DNA of 64,000 nt from Silicimonas algicola (GTDB taxonomy: Bacteria; Pseudomonadota; Alphaproteobacteria; Rhodobacterales; Rhodobacteraceae): the NCBI RefSeq assembly GCF_003148765.1, contig NZ_QGGV01000002.1, positions 124,001 to 188,000 on the forward strand, written 5' to 3'. Shown here one piece after another: positions 45,259 through 54,106 of this stretch (within the stretch, counting starts at the first letter, position 1; every line of letters starts with the position of its first letter). The notes below the pieces were generated by a model. The model was not told where the DNA came from. It saw nothing but the letters and a program-made list of their open reading frames with translations, and made no database searches. The translations under genes and the position numbers were made by a program.

Positions 45259-46614
45259 TTGGACGCACTGTCGGCCGCGAACGACGAGATCAGGCGCCTC
45301 GCGCAAGAGGACGGGCTGACCGGCCTGATGAACCGCGAGGCGCTGCTGGCGCGACTCGACGAATTGACGGCGCAGGGGCATGGCGGGCGGCCCTTCACCC
45401 TGTTCATGCTGGACCTCGACCGCTTCAAGAACGTCAACGACAGCTTTGGCCATCATGTCGGGGACGGGCTCATCAAGGTTGTCGCACAGCGTCTGCAGGG
45501 GGCGGTGCGATCGGGCGACATGGTGGCTCGGCTGGGCGGGGACGAGTTCGCCGTCGTCATGCCGGGCGTCGCGTCCCAGGGCGCGGGCGAGAAGTGGGCG
45601 GGCCGGCTTCTGTCGGCGATCAACACGCCGACCGAGGTGATGGGCCAGCTTCTGTATCCTGGCACGTCGGTCGGCGGCGCGGAGTATCCGGAACAGGCGC
45701 TGACGGGGCAGGAGCTTCTTCTGACCGCGGACATCAGCCTCAACGCCGCCAAGGAAGACGGCCGCGGCACCTTCGTCGCCTACGATCCCGACCTGGCCCA
45801 GAGGATCGAGGACGAGGAGCGGATGGCGGCCGAGTTGCGCGACGCGCTGGACCGCGACGAGTTTCGCGTCGAGTACCAGCCGAAGATCGGCTTGATGGAC
45901 GGCGCGCTCGCGGGGTCCGAGGCGCTGATCCGGTGGGAGCATCCGACGCGCGGCAGGCTTGGCCCCGACCTCTTCCTGGGTGTGGCCGCGGAACGGGGCC
46001 TGGCGCCCGCGATTTCGGAACGGGTCTTCCAGCGCGTCGCGGCGGACGTGTCGTTCTGGCGGCGCGAGGGGACCGATCCGGGGCCGGTATCGGTCAACCT
46101 GCACGCCGTCGACCTGAAATCGCCCGAACGGCTGATCGACCGGATGGAGGCGATGGCCCATCTTGGGCTGGGACGGCGGGATATCGTTCTCGAGGTCACG
46201 GAGGGCTGCGTGGTCGGGCGGGGCACCGACCAGGCGTCGAAGCTGATCGCGCGGCTGAGGAAGATGGGCTACGACATCTCTCTCGACGATTTCGGGACCG
46301 GGCACGCGTCGCTGTCGCACCTGAAGAGCCTGCCGGTAAACGAGATCAAGATCGACAAGAGCTTCGTGACCGGGTTGGGCGACAGCCGGCCGGACGCGGC
46401 CATCGTGGCGGCCATCGTGGCGCTCGGCCGGGGACTGGGCCTCCGGATCGTGGCGGAGGGCGTCGAGACCGAAGCGCACCGCTGGCGGCTGATCGAACTG
46501 GGCGTGGGCATCGGGCAGGGGTTTCTCTGGTCGGCCGCGCTTCCGGCCGACCGGTTCGCGCGCTTTGCCCGGGATCGGCGCGCGCGACATGTGGCGCGAC
46601 AGGACGCGGGGTGA
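45259..46614 (+). CDS. GGDEF-EAL cyclic-di-GMP protein, possibly frameshifted at the N-terminus
   Basis: About 451 aa from TTG 45259. A short coiled coil leads into a GGDEF domain: DGLTGLMNREALLARL, intact GGDEF, and an RSGD inhibitory site five residues before it. The EAL domain keeps SEALIRWEH, EVTEG, DDFGTGHASLSHLK, KIDKSF and VAEGVET. Synthase and phosphodiesterase activity both look possible. An ATG at 45156 with GGAG 8 nt upstream begins a convincing N-terminus (MSLRNSLRKPDAAS to LIGKDEF) in another frame, just where this frame is closed by TGA 45241. The native protein may begin at 45156, with a frameshift at about 45244-45330. No membrane helix is seen. Confidence 0.85.
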   Translation: MDALSAANDEIRRLAQEDGLTGLMNREALLARLDELTAQGHGGRPFTLFMLDLDRFKNVNDSFGHHVGDGLIKVVAQRLQGAVRSGDMVARLGGDEFAVVMPGVASQGAGEKWAGRLLSAINTPTEVMGQLLYPGTSVGGAEYPEQALTGQELLLTADISLNAAKEDGRGTFVAYDPDLAQRIEDEERMAAELRDALDRDEFRVEYQPKIGLMDGALAGSEALIRWEHPTRGRLGPDLFLGVAAERGLAPAISERVFQRVAADVSFWRREGTDPGPVSVNLHAVDLKSPERLIDRMEAMAHLGLGRRDIVLEVTEGCVVGRGTDQASKLIARLRKMGYDISLDDFGTGHASLSHLKSLPVNEIKIDKSFVTGLGDSRPDAAIVAAIVALGRGLGLRIVAEGVETEAHRWRLIELGVGIGQGFLWSAALPADRFARFARDRRARHVARQDAG

Positions 46615-46647
46615 GGTTCGCCGCGGAAGATATTGGGAAATTGAGGA

Positions 46648-46960
46648 AAAGCGACGGATTCTGTTGCCAGGCTCCGTCAGGCCCCGCCTTACGCCGCTAA
46701 GCGCAAGGACTTAAGTTTCGGTGTTGCGCACTGCTTAAGCAGCGAGCGCGACCGGAGCACGGTTGGTATTGGCAACTATGCGATTTGGACCGATAACGGT
46801 GGTACCTCACCGGGACAAAGCATACCCCTTTAGACGTCCGTCGATCCTGTTTCGGCCCCAGGATCCCCCAATCGGGATGTTTGGTGGAGCCGCCGGGTAC
46901 CGCCCCCGGGTCCGATCCGCTTATTACGGGCGCGTTTATGTCCATAGTTCCGTTGCCGGA
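46648..46960 (-). ncRNA. ssrA: tmRNA (ssrA), circularly permuted two-piece type
   Basis: Read on the - strand, an acceptor piece comes first. It has a T-arm with stem CCGGG/CCCGG around GGCGGTA and ends CGGCTCCACCA at 46882. About 22 nt later the coding piece begins GGGGCCGAAACAGGATCGAC at 46859. GGGGCCG pairs with CGGCTCC to form a full 7-bp acceptor stem. The tag follows TAGTT: GCC at 46773 down to TAA at 46735, encoding ANTNRAPVALAA. A final stem GACGGA/TCCGTC (46653-46678) with TTTTCC closes the gene. The 5' end is approximate; TTATAT at 46970-46975 may be the -10 box. It frees stalled ribosomes and tags their products for ClpXP. Confidence 0.93.
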
Positions 46961-47007
46961 ACACGGAACATATAAGGGCACGAGAGGCGTTAGGAAAGGG
47001 TTTCCTT

Positions 47008-47514
47008 GTGATCGATCCGGCTTTTGCGTCCCGGATGGCGCGCTACAACAGGTGGCAGAACCGTTCCCTCTACGGTGCCGCCGAGGGGCTTTCGGACGCG
47101 GCGCGGCGCGAGGATCGTGGTGCGTTCTTCGGATCGATCCACGGCACGCTGTCGCATCTTCTCTGGGGCGACACGACGTGGATGAGCCGTTTCGACGGGT
47201 GGGAGAAACCCGACGTGCCCCACACCGACAGCCCGCGCTGGATTGCCGACTGGGCCGATCTGGCGGCGCGGCGTGCGGAGGCGGACGGGCGCATCCTCGA
47301 CTGGGCGGAGGGGCTCGACGCCGAGCGACTGGCGGGCGACCTGACATGGTATTCGGGAATATCGAAGTCCGAGATGAAGCGGCCCATGGCGCTTTGCGTG
47401 GTGCATTTCTTCAATCACCAGACCCACCATCGCGGACAGGTCCACGCCATGTTGACGGCGGCTGGTGCGCGCCCGGACGACACCGACCTTTTCATCATGC
47501 CGGACGGCGTGTAG
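47008..47514 (+). CDS. DinB-family protein
   Basis: A 168-aa four-helix-bundle protein of the DinB/YfiT superfamily. The three expected metal-binding histidines are visible: one in SIHGTLSHLLWGD and two in HFFNHQTHHRGQ. The start is GTG with AGGAAAGG 8 nt upstream. Relatives are metal-dependent thiol transferases or of unknown function. It is divergent from ssrA, whose promoter region overlaps its ribosome site. Confidence 0.88.
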   Translation: MIDPAFASRMARYNRWQNRSLYGAAEGLSDAARREDRGAFFGSIHGTLSHLLWGDTTWMSRFDGWEKPDVPHTDSPRWIADWADLAARRAEADGRILDWAEGLDAERLAGDLTWYSGISKSEMKRPMALCVVHFFNHQTHHRGQVHAMLTAAGARPDDTDLFIMPDGV

Positions 47515-47546
47515 GCCCGGAGGACGCCGAGAGGGAGTAAGCGACG

Positions 47547-48536
<990 letters not shown>

Positions 48537-48710
48537 CGCCTTGTCCCCCTTATCGTCACGCATAGCCTGCAGACGACAGAGACGGCGCCTCGAAAGGGCG
48601 GTGCCGAAGTGCCCCTTTCCCCGTTTTCATCGCCGAACGGCCGGGACATTCCGGGCTTGCGGCAGGGCTGAGGCGCCAATAGACCCTTAAGGAAACAGGG
48701 GAGGGCCGCC

Positions 48711-49655
48711 ATGAGCCTGGCATTCGTATTTCCGGGACAAGGGGCGCAGACGATCGGCATGGGCCGCGATCTGGCCGAGGCCTATCCCGCCGCCCGCGCG
48801 GTCTTCGACGAAGTCGACGAGGCCTTGGGCGAAAAGCTCTCAACCCTGATCTGGGAGGGCGATCAGGAGGTCCTGACGCTGACGCAGAACGCTCAGCCGG
48901 CGCTTATGGCTACTTCGATGGCAGCGGTGCGCGCGCTCGAAGCCGAAGGGATCGAGGTGACGCGGGCGGCCTTCGTGGCGGGGCATTCGCTTGGCGAGTA
49001 CTCGGCTCTTTGCGCGGCAGGCGCCCTGGGCGTCGCGGACACGGCACGGCTTCTAAGGACACGCGGGCAGGCCATGCAAAGCGCCGTTCCCGTGGGCGAG
49101 GGCGCCATGGCCGCGATCCTGGGGCTGCCTTTCGAGGCCGTCGCCAAGGTGGCGCAGGAGGCGACCCAGGGCGAGGTTTGCCAGGTCGCGAACGAGAACG
49201 ATCCGCTCCAGAGCGTGATTTCGGGCAACAAGGCCGCCGTCGAGCGGGCGGTGGAGCTTGCCAAGGCCGCCGGTGCGAAGCGCGCTCTCATGCTGCCCGT
49301 GTCGGCGCCGTTCCACTGTGCGCTGATGACGCCTGCGGCATCAGTGATGGCGCGGGCCCTCGACGACGTCGAGATCGCAGAGCCGAGCGTGCCGGTCGTG
49401 GCGAACGTGCTGGCGGCTGGCGTGTCCGCTCCTCACCTCATCCGCTCGCTTCTGGTCGATCAGGTGTCGGGCCGGGTGCGGTGGCGGACCAGTGTCGAAT
49501 GGATGGTCGGACAGGGCGTCACGACCTTCTGGGAACTGGGCGCGGGCAAAGCGTTGACGGGCATGATCCGGCGCATCGCGAAGGACGCCGAGACGCGGAC
49601 CGTCGGCACCGCCTCCGAGGCGGCCGAGGCGGCGGCGTCGCTGGCGTCGGCGTAG
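48711..49655 (+). CDS. fabD: Malonyl CoA-acyl carrier protein transacylase
   Basis: A 314-aa enzyme loading malonyl onto acyl carrier protein. The start MSLAFVFPGQGAQ, the nucleophile loop GHSLGEYSA with Ser93, and the catalytic His in SAPFHCALM are intact. GGGAGG precedes the ATG. First of the fabD-fabG-acpP group; fabG follows after 16 nt. The 174 bp before it contain a GAAAGGG/CCCTTTC-type stem but no gene. Confidence 0.95.
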   Translation: MSLAFVFPGQGAQTIGMGRDLAEAYPAARAVFDEVDEALGEKLSTLIWEGDQEVLTLTQNAQPALMATSMAAVRALEAEGIEVTRAAFVAGHSLGEYSALCAAGALGVADTARLLRTRGQAMQSAVPVGEGAMAAILGLPFEAVAKVAQEATQGEVCQVANENDPLQSVISGNKAAVERAVELAKAAGAKRALMLPVSAPFHCALMTPAASVMARALDDVEIAEPSVPVVANVLAAGVSAPHLIRSLLVDQVSGRVRWRTSVEWMVGQGVTTFWELGAGKALTGMIRRIAKDAETRTVGTASEAAEAAASLASA

Positions 49656-49671
49656 ACAGGAAGGGAAGGCG

Positions 49672-50409
49672 ATGTTCGATCTGACAGGCAAGTCGGCGCT
49701 GGTGACGGGCGCTTCGGGCGGGATCGGGGCGGCAATCGCGCGCGTCCTGCACGATGCGGGGGCGGCGGTGGCCCTTTCCGGCACACGGGTCGAGCCGCTG
49801 GACGCTCTGGCGGGCGAGTTGGGCGAGCGGGCGCATGTCGTGCCGTGCAACCTGTCGGACCAGGCGGCGGTGGCGGAGTTGCCGAAGCAGGCGGCCGAGG
49901 CCATGGGCGCTGTCGATATCCTCGTGAACAACGCCGGCATCACGCGCGACAACCTTTTCATGCGGATGTCTGACGCCGAGTGGGACGACGTGATCCAGGT
50001 GAACCTGCGCAGCGCCATGGTGCTGTCGCGCGCCGTCATGCGCGGCATGATGAAGGCCCGGTGGGGCCGGATCGTCAACGTGTCGTCCATCGTGGGCACG
50101 ACCGGCAATCCGGGGCAGGCGAACTATGCGGCGTCGAAGGCGGGGCTGGTCGGCATGTCGAAGTCGCTGGCCTACGAGGTGGCGAGCCGCGGGATCACGG
50201 TCAACTGTGTGGCGCCGGGTTTCATCACCACCGCGATGACCGACAAGCTGACCGACGACCAGAAGTCCGCGATCCTCTCGCAGGTGCCCGCAGGACGCAT
50301 GGGGGAGCCGGGCGAGATCGCCGCTGCGGTGCTCTATCTGGCGTCCCCGGAGGCGGCCTATGTCACCGGAACGACGTTGCATGTGAATGGCGGAATGGCC
50401 ATGATCTGA
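49672..50409 (+). CDS. fabG: 3-oxoacyl-ACP reductase
   Basis: A 245-aa NADPH-dependent SDR of fatty acid elongation. The nucleotide loop GASGGIGAAIA, LVNNAGITRDN, the catalytic Ser in VNVSSIVG and the catalytic YAASKAGL are all present, and the end YVTGTTLHVNGGMAMI is typical. AGGAAGGGAAGG precedes the ATG. A terminator lies 70 nt downstream. Confidence 0.95.
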   Translation: MFDLTGKSALVTGASGGIGAAIARVLHDAGAAVALSGTRVEPLDALAGELGERAHVVPCNLSDQAAVAELPKQAAEAMGAVDILVNNAGITRDNLFMRMSDAEWDDVIQVNLRSAMVLSRAVMRGMMKARWGRIVNVSSIVGTTGNPGQANYAASKAGLVGMSKSLAYEVASRGITVNCVAPGFITTAMTDKLTDDQKSAILSQVPAGRMGEPGEIAAAVLYLASPEAAYVTGTTLHVNGGMAMI

Positions 50410-50478
50410 GGTGGAACCGGGGGCCTCCGATACCGTTTGCGTTTCGAACGTGGATGGTATACGCGGCGGCTCATCCCG

Positions 50479-50506
50479 GCCGGGACGTGGCGTCCCGGCT
50501 GTTTTT
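50479..50506 (+). terminator. Terminator between fabG and acpP
   Basis: GCCGGGAC (50479-50486) pairs perfectly with GTCCCGGC (50492-50499) around 5 nt, followed by TGTTTTT. It should end or attenuate the fabDG transcript. A promoter-like TTTGCG with TATACG lies only about 20-40 bp before it, so it may act on a short leader upstream of acpP. Confidence 0.65.
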
Positions 50507-50566
50507 GCGCCTTCGTGGCGAGAATAGAAGAAACGGGGCGGACCCGAGGTAACGTGAGGAATTGAC

Positions 50567-50800
50567 ATGAGCGACATCGAAGAGCGGACGCGCAAGATCG
50601 TCGTCGAGCACCTGGGCGTAGAGGAAGACAAGGTCACCGAAAACGCCTCGTTCATCGACGACCTGGGCGCCGACAGCCTGGATACCGTTGAGCTGGTCAT
50701 GGCCTTCGAGGAAGAGTTCGGGATCGAGATCCCCGACGACGCCGCCGAAACCATCCAGACCTTCGGCGATGCCGTGAAGTTCATCAAGGAAGCTGCCTGA
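50567..50800 (+). CDS. acpP: Acyl carrier protein
   Basis: A 77-aa acidic carrier of growing fatty acids. The phosphopantetheine site is Ser37 in [21 protein letters not shown]. Length and sequence are standard. A GTGAGGA ribosome site is upstream. A strong terminator follows directly. Confidence 0.97.
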   Translation: MSDIEERTRKIVVEHLGVEEDKVTENASFIDDLGADSLDTVELVMAFEEEFGIEIPDDAAETIQTFGDAVKFIKEAA

Positions 50801-50827
50801 CACCCGACCGGGTGCAGTTTGCCGGGA

Positions 50828-50856
50828 CGGCGCCCCTGGGGCGCCGTTTTTCTTTT
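50828..50856 (+). terminator. Terminator after acpP
   Basis: CGGCGCCCC (50828-50836) and GGGGCGCCG (50838-50846) form a long stem followed by TTTTTCTTTT. The strong stem and long T-run make this one of the clearest terminators in the window. Confidence 0.85.
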
Positions 50857-50909
50857 CGGGGACGCTCTTCGGCTCTAGGTTCCGAATGAGCACTGGCGGG
50901 AGAGACGAG

Positions 50910-51842
50910 ATGGCGAGCCTCGGGCAGATGTTCGGCGCGGGAGATACCGAAACCTTCATGGGCGTGCCGCGCTGCCGCGACCTGTCGCGGCTGGCGTCGA
51001 GGGTCGCGATCCTGGGCGCGGACTGCGCGACGCCCTATGCCTCGGCCGGGGCCTATTGCGCGGGCGGGGCCGCGGCGATCCGGGCGGGTGCCGCGGATTA
51101 TGCGGCGAACCTGTCGCACCACCATTTCGACCTGGGCGGCATCGGCTGGCCGGACGGGCATGTCTCGGACGCGGGCGACCTGCCGCAGGATCCCGACGAT
51201 GCGTCGGGAAACCGGGCGCGGCTGTTCGGAGCGGTGGAGCAGATCCTCGGCAAGGACGGGTTGCCCGTGATCCTGGGCGGTGACGACTCGGTGACGATCC
51301 CGGTGCTCGAGGCCTATGCCGGGCGGGGCGCCTTCACCCTCCTTCAGGTCGACGCGCATATCGACTGGCGCGACGAGGTGCAGGGCGAGCGGATGGGGCT
51401 GTCGTCGGTGATGCGCCGCGCCTCGGAGATGTCGCATGTCGCAAGCATCGTGCAGGTTGGCCAGCGGGGTCTTGGGTCGGCACGGCCGCAGGACGTGCGG
51501 GCGGCGACGGACTGGGGCGTAGGCTTCGTTCCGGGCGGAGAGGTGGCCCGCGACGGCGTCGGTCGTGCGGTCGACCTGGTGCCCGATGGGGCCGATGTGG
51601 TGGTCTGCTTCGACTTCGACGCGCTGGATCCGTCCATCATGCCGGCCGTCATCGCGCGGACAGCTGGCGGTCTGCGCTATTGGCAGGCGCTCGAGCTGCT
51701 GGCGGGGGTGGCGTCGAAGGCGCGGATCGCAGGCGTGGTCTTCACCGAGTTCATGGCCCCGCGCGACATCGACGGGATGGGGGCGGCGACGGCGGCGCAG
51801 ATCGTCATCGCGACCCTGGGGATCCTGGCCCGGCAGCGCTAG
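50910..51842 (+). CDS. Ureohydrolase (arginase/agmatinase family) with a changed metal motif
   Basis: A 310-aa protein with the ureohydrolase fold. Metal motifs: GGDDS where arginases usually have GGDHS, VDAHIDWRDE, and FDFDALDPS. The first motif therefore lacks the usual His ligand; this variant is found in some agmatinase-like enzymes. The product would be urea plus an amine from a guanidino compound, with the exact substrate unknown. GGGAGAG 5 nt upstream supports ATG 50910 over 50886. The TAG stop shares bases with that of the convergent PilZ gene. Confidence 0.85.
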   Translation: MASLGQMFGAGDTETFMGVPRCRDLSRLASRVAILGADCATPYASAGAYCAGGAAAIRAGAADYAANLSHHHFDLGGIGWPDGHVSDAGDLPQDPDDASGNRARLFGAVEQILGKDGLPVILGGDDSVTIPVLEAYAGRGAFTLLQVDAHIDWRDEVQGERMGLSSVMRRASEMSHVASIVQVGQRGLGSARPQDVRAATDWGVGFVPGGEVARDGVGRAVDLVPDGADVVVCFDFDALDPSIMPAVIARTAGGLRYWQALELLAGVASKARIAGVVFTEFMAPRDIDGMGAATAAQIVIATLGILARQR

Positions 51843-52693
51843 ACGGCTGAAATCAGTGGTGCGAGTTCATCCTGCGGGATGTGCTGGTCGAACATGATGC
51901 CGGCGTACCAGGCACTGGACCAGACGATCGACGCGGCGCGTTCGCCCTGCGGCAGCCGGACCGACAACGCCGTGCCGCGTGGCGGCGCATTTTCCCAAGC
52001 CAGTTTCATGCCCCCCGACGAGATGTCGAGGGCTGTGAGCCGGATCGATTGCGGTCCGCGCGCCGGCGTCTCGTAAGCGACGTCGATGGCGATGGTCGTG
52101 AAGTGACGCGGCAGACGCTCGACTTCGGCGATGCGGTAGGGACGCGACGTGCGCACGATATACACGAGGACGGCGAGGGCCGCGATCCCGGTGGCCGAGA
52201 GCAGCGGCCAGAGGTTCGTGGCTCGTGATACGGCGGCGTTGCCGGTGTGGCCGGTCGAGGCAAGACCTCCTTGAGCGCCCTCTTCCTCCTCCGGCCCTGC
52301 GGTCTCGAAGCGTGGCACGCAGCCTGTCGCGCGGACGGCGCGCGCGAGCCAGGCGACGTTGTCGCGGCGGGGCGCGCGCGCGGCCATCGACGCGGGATGC
52401 CCTGTGACGAAGTCGCGCGAGAGGCTGTGCGCGGCTGCGAGGATGCGGTCGAGCCGTTCCACGTCGAGGTCGGTTTCCGGGGGAAGACGCGCTGCGAGGG
52501 CGATGGCCGAAGTGCCCGGCAGCGCCGCCAGAAGCTGAGCGGCGGAGCGGGCGGCGAGGTTTGGATCATCCACGACGATGGCGTGATAACGGTCGTGGAT
52601 GCGAGCGAGCGAGGTCGCAGCCTCGCACCCCGTCCCGGCGGTGGCGGGCTCCGTGAAGAGCAAGGCGAGGAGGGCGAGGATCCGAGGGAACAT
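51839..52693 (-). CDS. Membrane protein with C-terminal PilZ-like domain
   Basis: About 284 aa. An N-terminal signal sequence (MFPRILALLALLFTEPATAG) leads to a periplasmic helical region with two cysteines (GCEAATSLARIHDRY and RATGCVPRF), then a helix (LWPLLSATGIAALAVLVYIV) and a cytosolic PilZ-like domain at the end: LTALDISSGGMKLAWENAPPRGTALSVRL, AWYAGIMFD. PilZ domains bind cyclic-di-GMP, but the usual RxxxR pair is not obvious before the DISSGG motif (RLPRH lies further upstream). Starts at 52735 or 52762 are also possible; none has a clear ribosome site. Confidence 0.75.
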   Translation of the reverse strand: MFPRILALLALLFTEPATAGTGCEAATSLARIHDRYHAIVVDDPNLAARSAAQLLAALPGTSAIALAARLPPETDLDVERLDRILAAAHSLSRDFVTGHPASMAARAPRRDNVAWLARAVRATGCVPRFETAGPEEEEGAQGGLASTGHTGNAAVSRATNLWPLLSATGIAALAVLVYIVRTSRPYRIAEVERLPRHFTTIAIDVAYETPARGPQSIRLTALDISSGGMKLAWENAPPRGTALSVRLPQGERAASIVWSSAWYAGIMFDQHIPQDELAPLISAV

Positions 52694-52843
52694 GTTCAGC
52701 ACTGCTGCGCGCGGGGCGTGCCGATCATAGGCCATGAGGGTTTGCGCGCGGGTTAACGGCAAAGGCGTGCCGCGTCAGATTGCGCCGTGCGATGCTGGCG
52801 TGTATGTCTTTCGACAATGAAAAATGGCGTTGAGGATATGGGC

Positions 52844-54106
52844 ATGCGTCGGGTCGTCGTCACGGGACTTGGGATCGTTTCTCCTCTCGCCTGCGGGGTC
52901 GAAGAGACATGGCGCCGCCTTCTGGCGGGAGAGTCCGCGGCGGGGACGATTACGCGGTTCGATGCTAGCCATCTGGCGACCACCTATGCCTGCGAGGTGC
53001 CTCGCGGAGACGGGTCGGACGGGACGTTCAACCCCGACGACTGGATGGAGCCCAAGGAACAGCGCAAGGTCGACGATTTCATCCTCTACGGCATGGCCGC
53101 CGCCGAGCAGGCGGTGCGGGACGCGGGCATCGGCGATTTGTCCGACGAGGAAAAGCTGCGCACGGGCGTCATGATCGGGTCGGGCATCGGTGGGCTTCAG
53201 TCCATCGCCGAGACGGCCGTGCTTTTGAAGGAGCGCGGGCCGAGGCGGGTGTCGCCCTTCTTCATTCCGGGCGCTCTCATCAACCTCGTGTCGGGGCAGG
53301 TGTCGATCCGCTTCGGGTTCAAGGGGCCGAACCATGCCGTTGTCACGGCCTGTTCCACCGGGGCTCACGCCATCGGGGATGCGTCGCGTCTTATCATGCT
53401 GGGTGACGCGGACATCATGGTGGCGGGAGGGGCGGAAAGTCCGATCTGCGAGATCGGGATCGCCGGGTTCAATGCCTGCAAGGCGCTGTCGACCAAGCGC
53501 GGCAACGATCCGGAGAAGGCCTCGCGTCCCTATGACGCCGACCGCGACGGTTTCGTCATGGGCGAGGGGGCGGGCGTCGTGGTGCTGGAGGAGTACGAGC
53601 ACGCCAAGGCGCGGGGCGCGCACATCTATGCCGAGATCCTGGGGTATGGGCTGTCGGGTGACGCCTATCACATCACCGCGCCGTCCGAGGACGGAGAGGG
53701 TGGCGAGCGGGCTATGCGAGCCGCGCTGAAATCGGCGGGACTGACCGGGGCCGATATCGATTACATCAACGCGCACGGCACCTCGACGATGGCGGACACC
53801 ATCGAGTTGGGCGCAGTTGAGCGGGTCATGGGCGATGCGGCGGCGGGTGCGACGATGTCGTCCACCAAGTCGTCGATCGGTCACCTTCTGGGGGCGGCGG
53901 GCGCGGTGGAAGCGATCTTCTGCATCCTCGCCTTGCGCGATCAGGTTGCGCCGCCGACCATCAACCTCGACAATCCTGCCGTCGAGCCGAAGCTCGACCT
54001 TGCGCCGAACGCCAAGCGCGAGCGCAAGATCGACGTGGCGCTGTCAAATTCCTTCGGGTTCGGGGGCACGAACGCGAGCCTCGTGATGGGACGGGTCGAC
54101 CTCTGA
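52844..54106 (+). CDS. fabF: 3-oxoacyl-ACP synthase II
   Basis: A 420-aa condensing enzyme for fatty acid elongation. Catalytic Cys170 (VTACSTGAHAIGDA), His in NAHGTSTMADTIE and His in KSSIGHLLGAAG are intact. GAGGA at 52832-52836 is 7 nt before ATG 52844 and too close to ATG 52838, which decides the start. Its stop overlaps the mltG ATG (TGATG). Confidence 0.95.
   Translation: MRRVVVTGLGIVSPLACGVEETWRRLLAGESAAGTITRFDASHLATTYACEVPRGDGSDGTFNPDDWMEPKEQRKVDDFILYGMAAAEQAVRDAGIGDLSDEEKLRTGVMIGSGIGGLQSIAETAVLLKERGPRRVSPFFIPGALINLVSGQVSIRFGFKGPNHAVVTACSTGAHAIGDASRLIMLGDADIMVAGGAESPICEIGIAGFNACKALSTKRGNDPEKASRPYDADRDGFVMGEGAGVVVLEEYEHAKARGAHIYAEILGYGLSGDAYHITAPSEDGEGGERAMRAALKSAGLTGADIDYINAHGTSTMADTIELGAVERVMGDAAAGATMSSTKSSIGHLLGAAGAVEAIFCILALRDQVAPPTINLDNPAVEPKLDLAPNAKRERKIDVALSNSFGFGGTNASLVMGRVDL

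Noticed and set aside
46884-46990. Short + strand frame beginning in the acceptor part of ssrA and running toward the DinB gene
   Set aside because: The bases are explained by the tmRNA acceptor piece and its promoter; there is no ribosome site or plausible protein.
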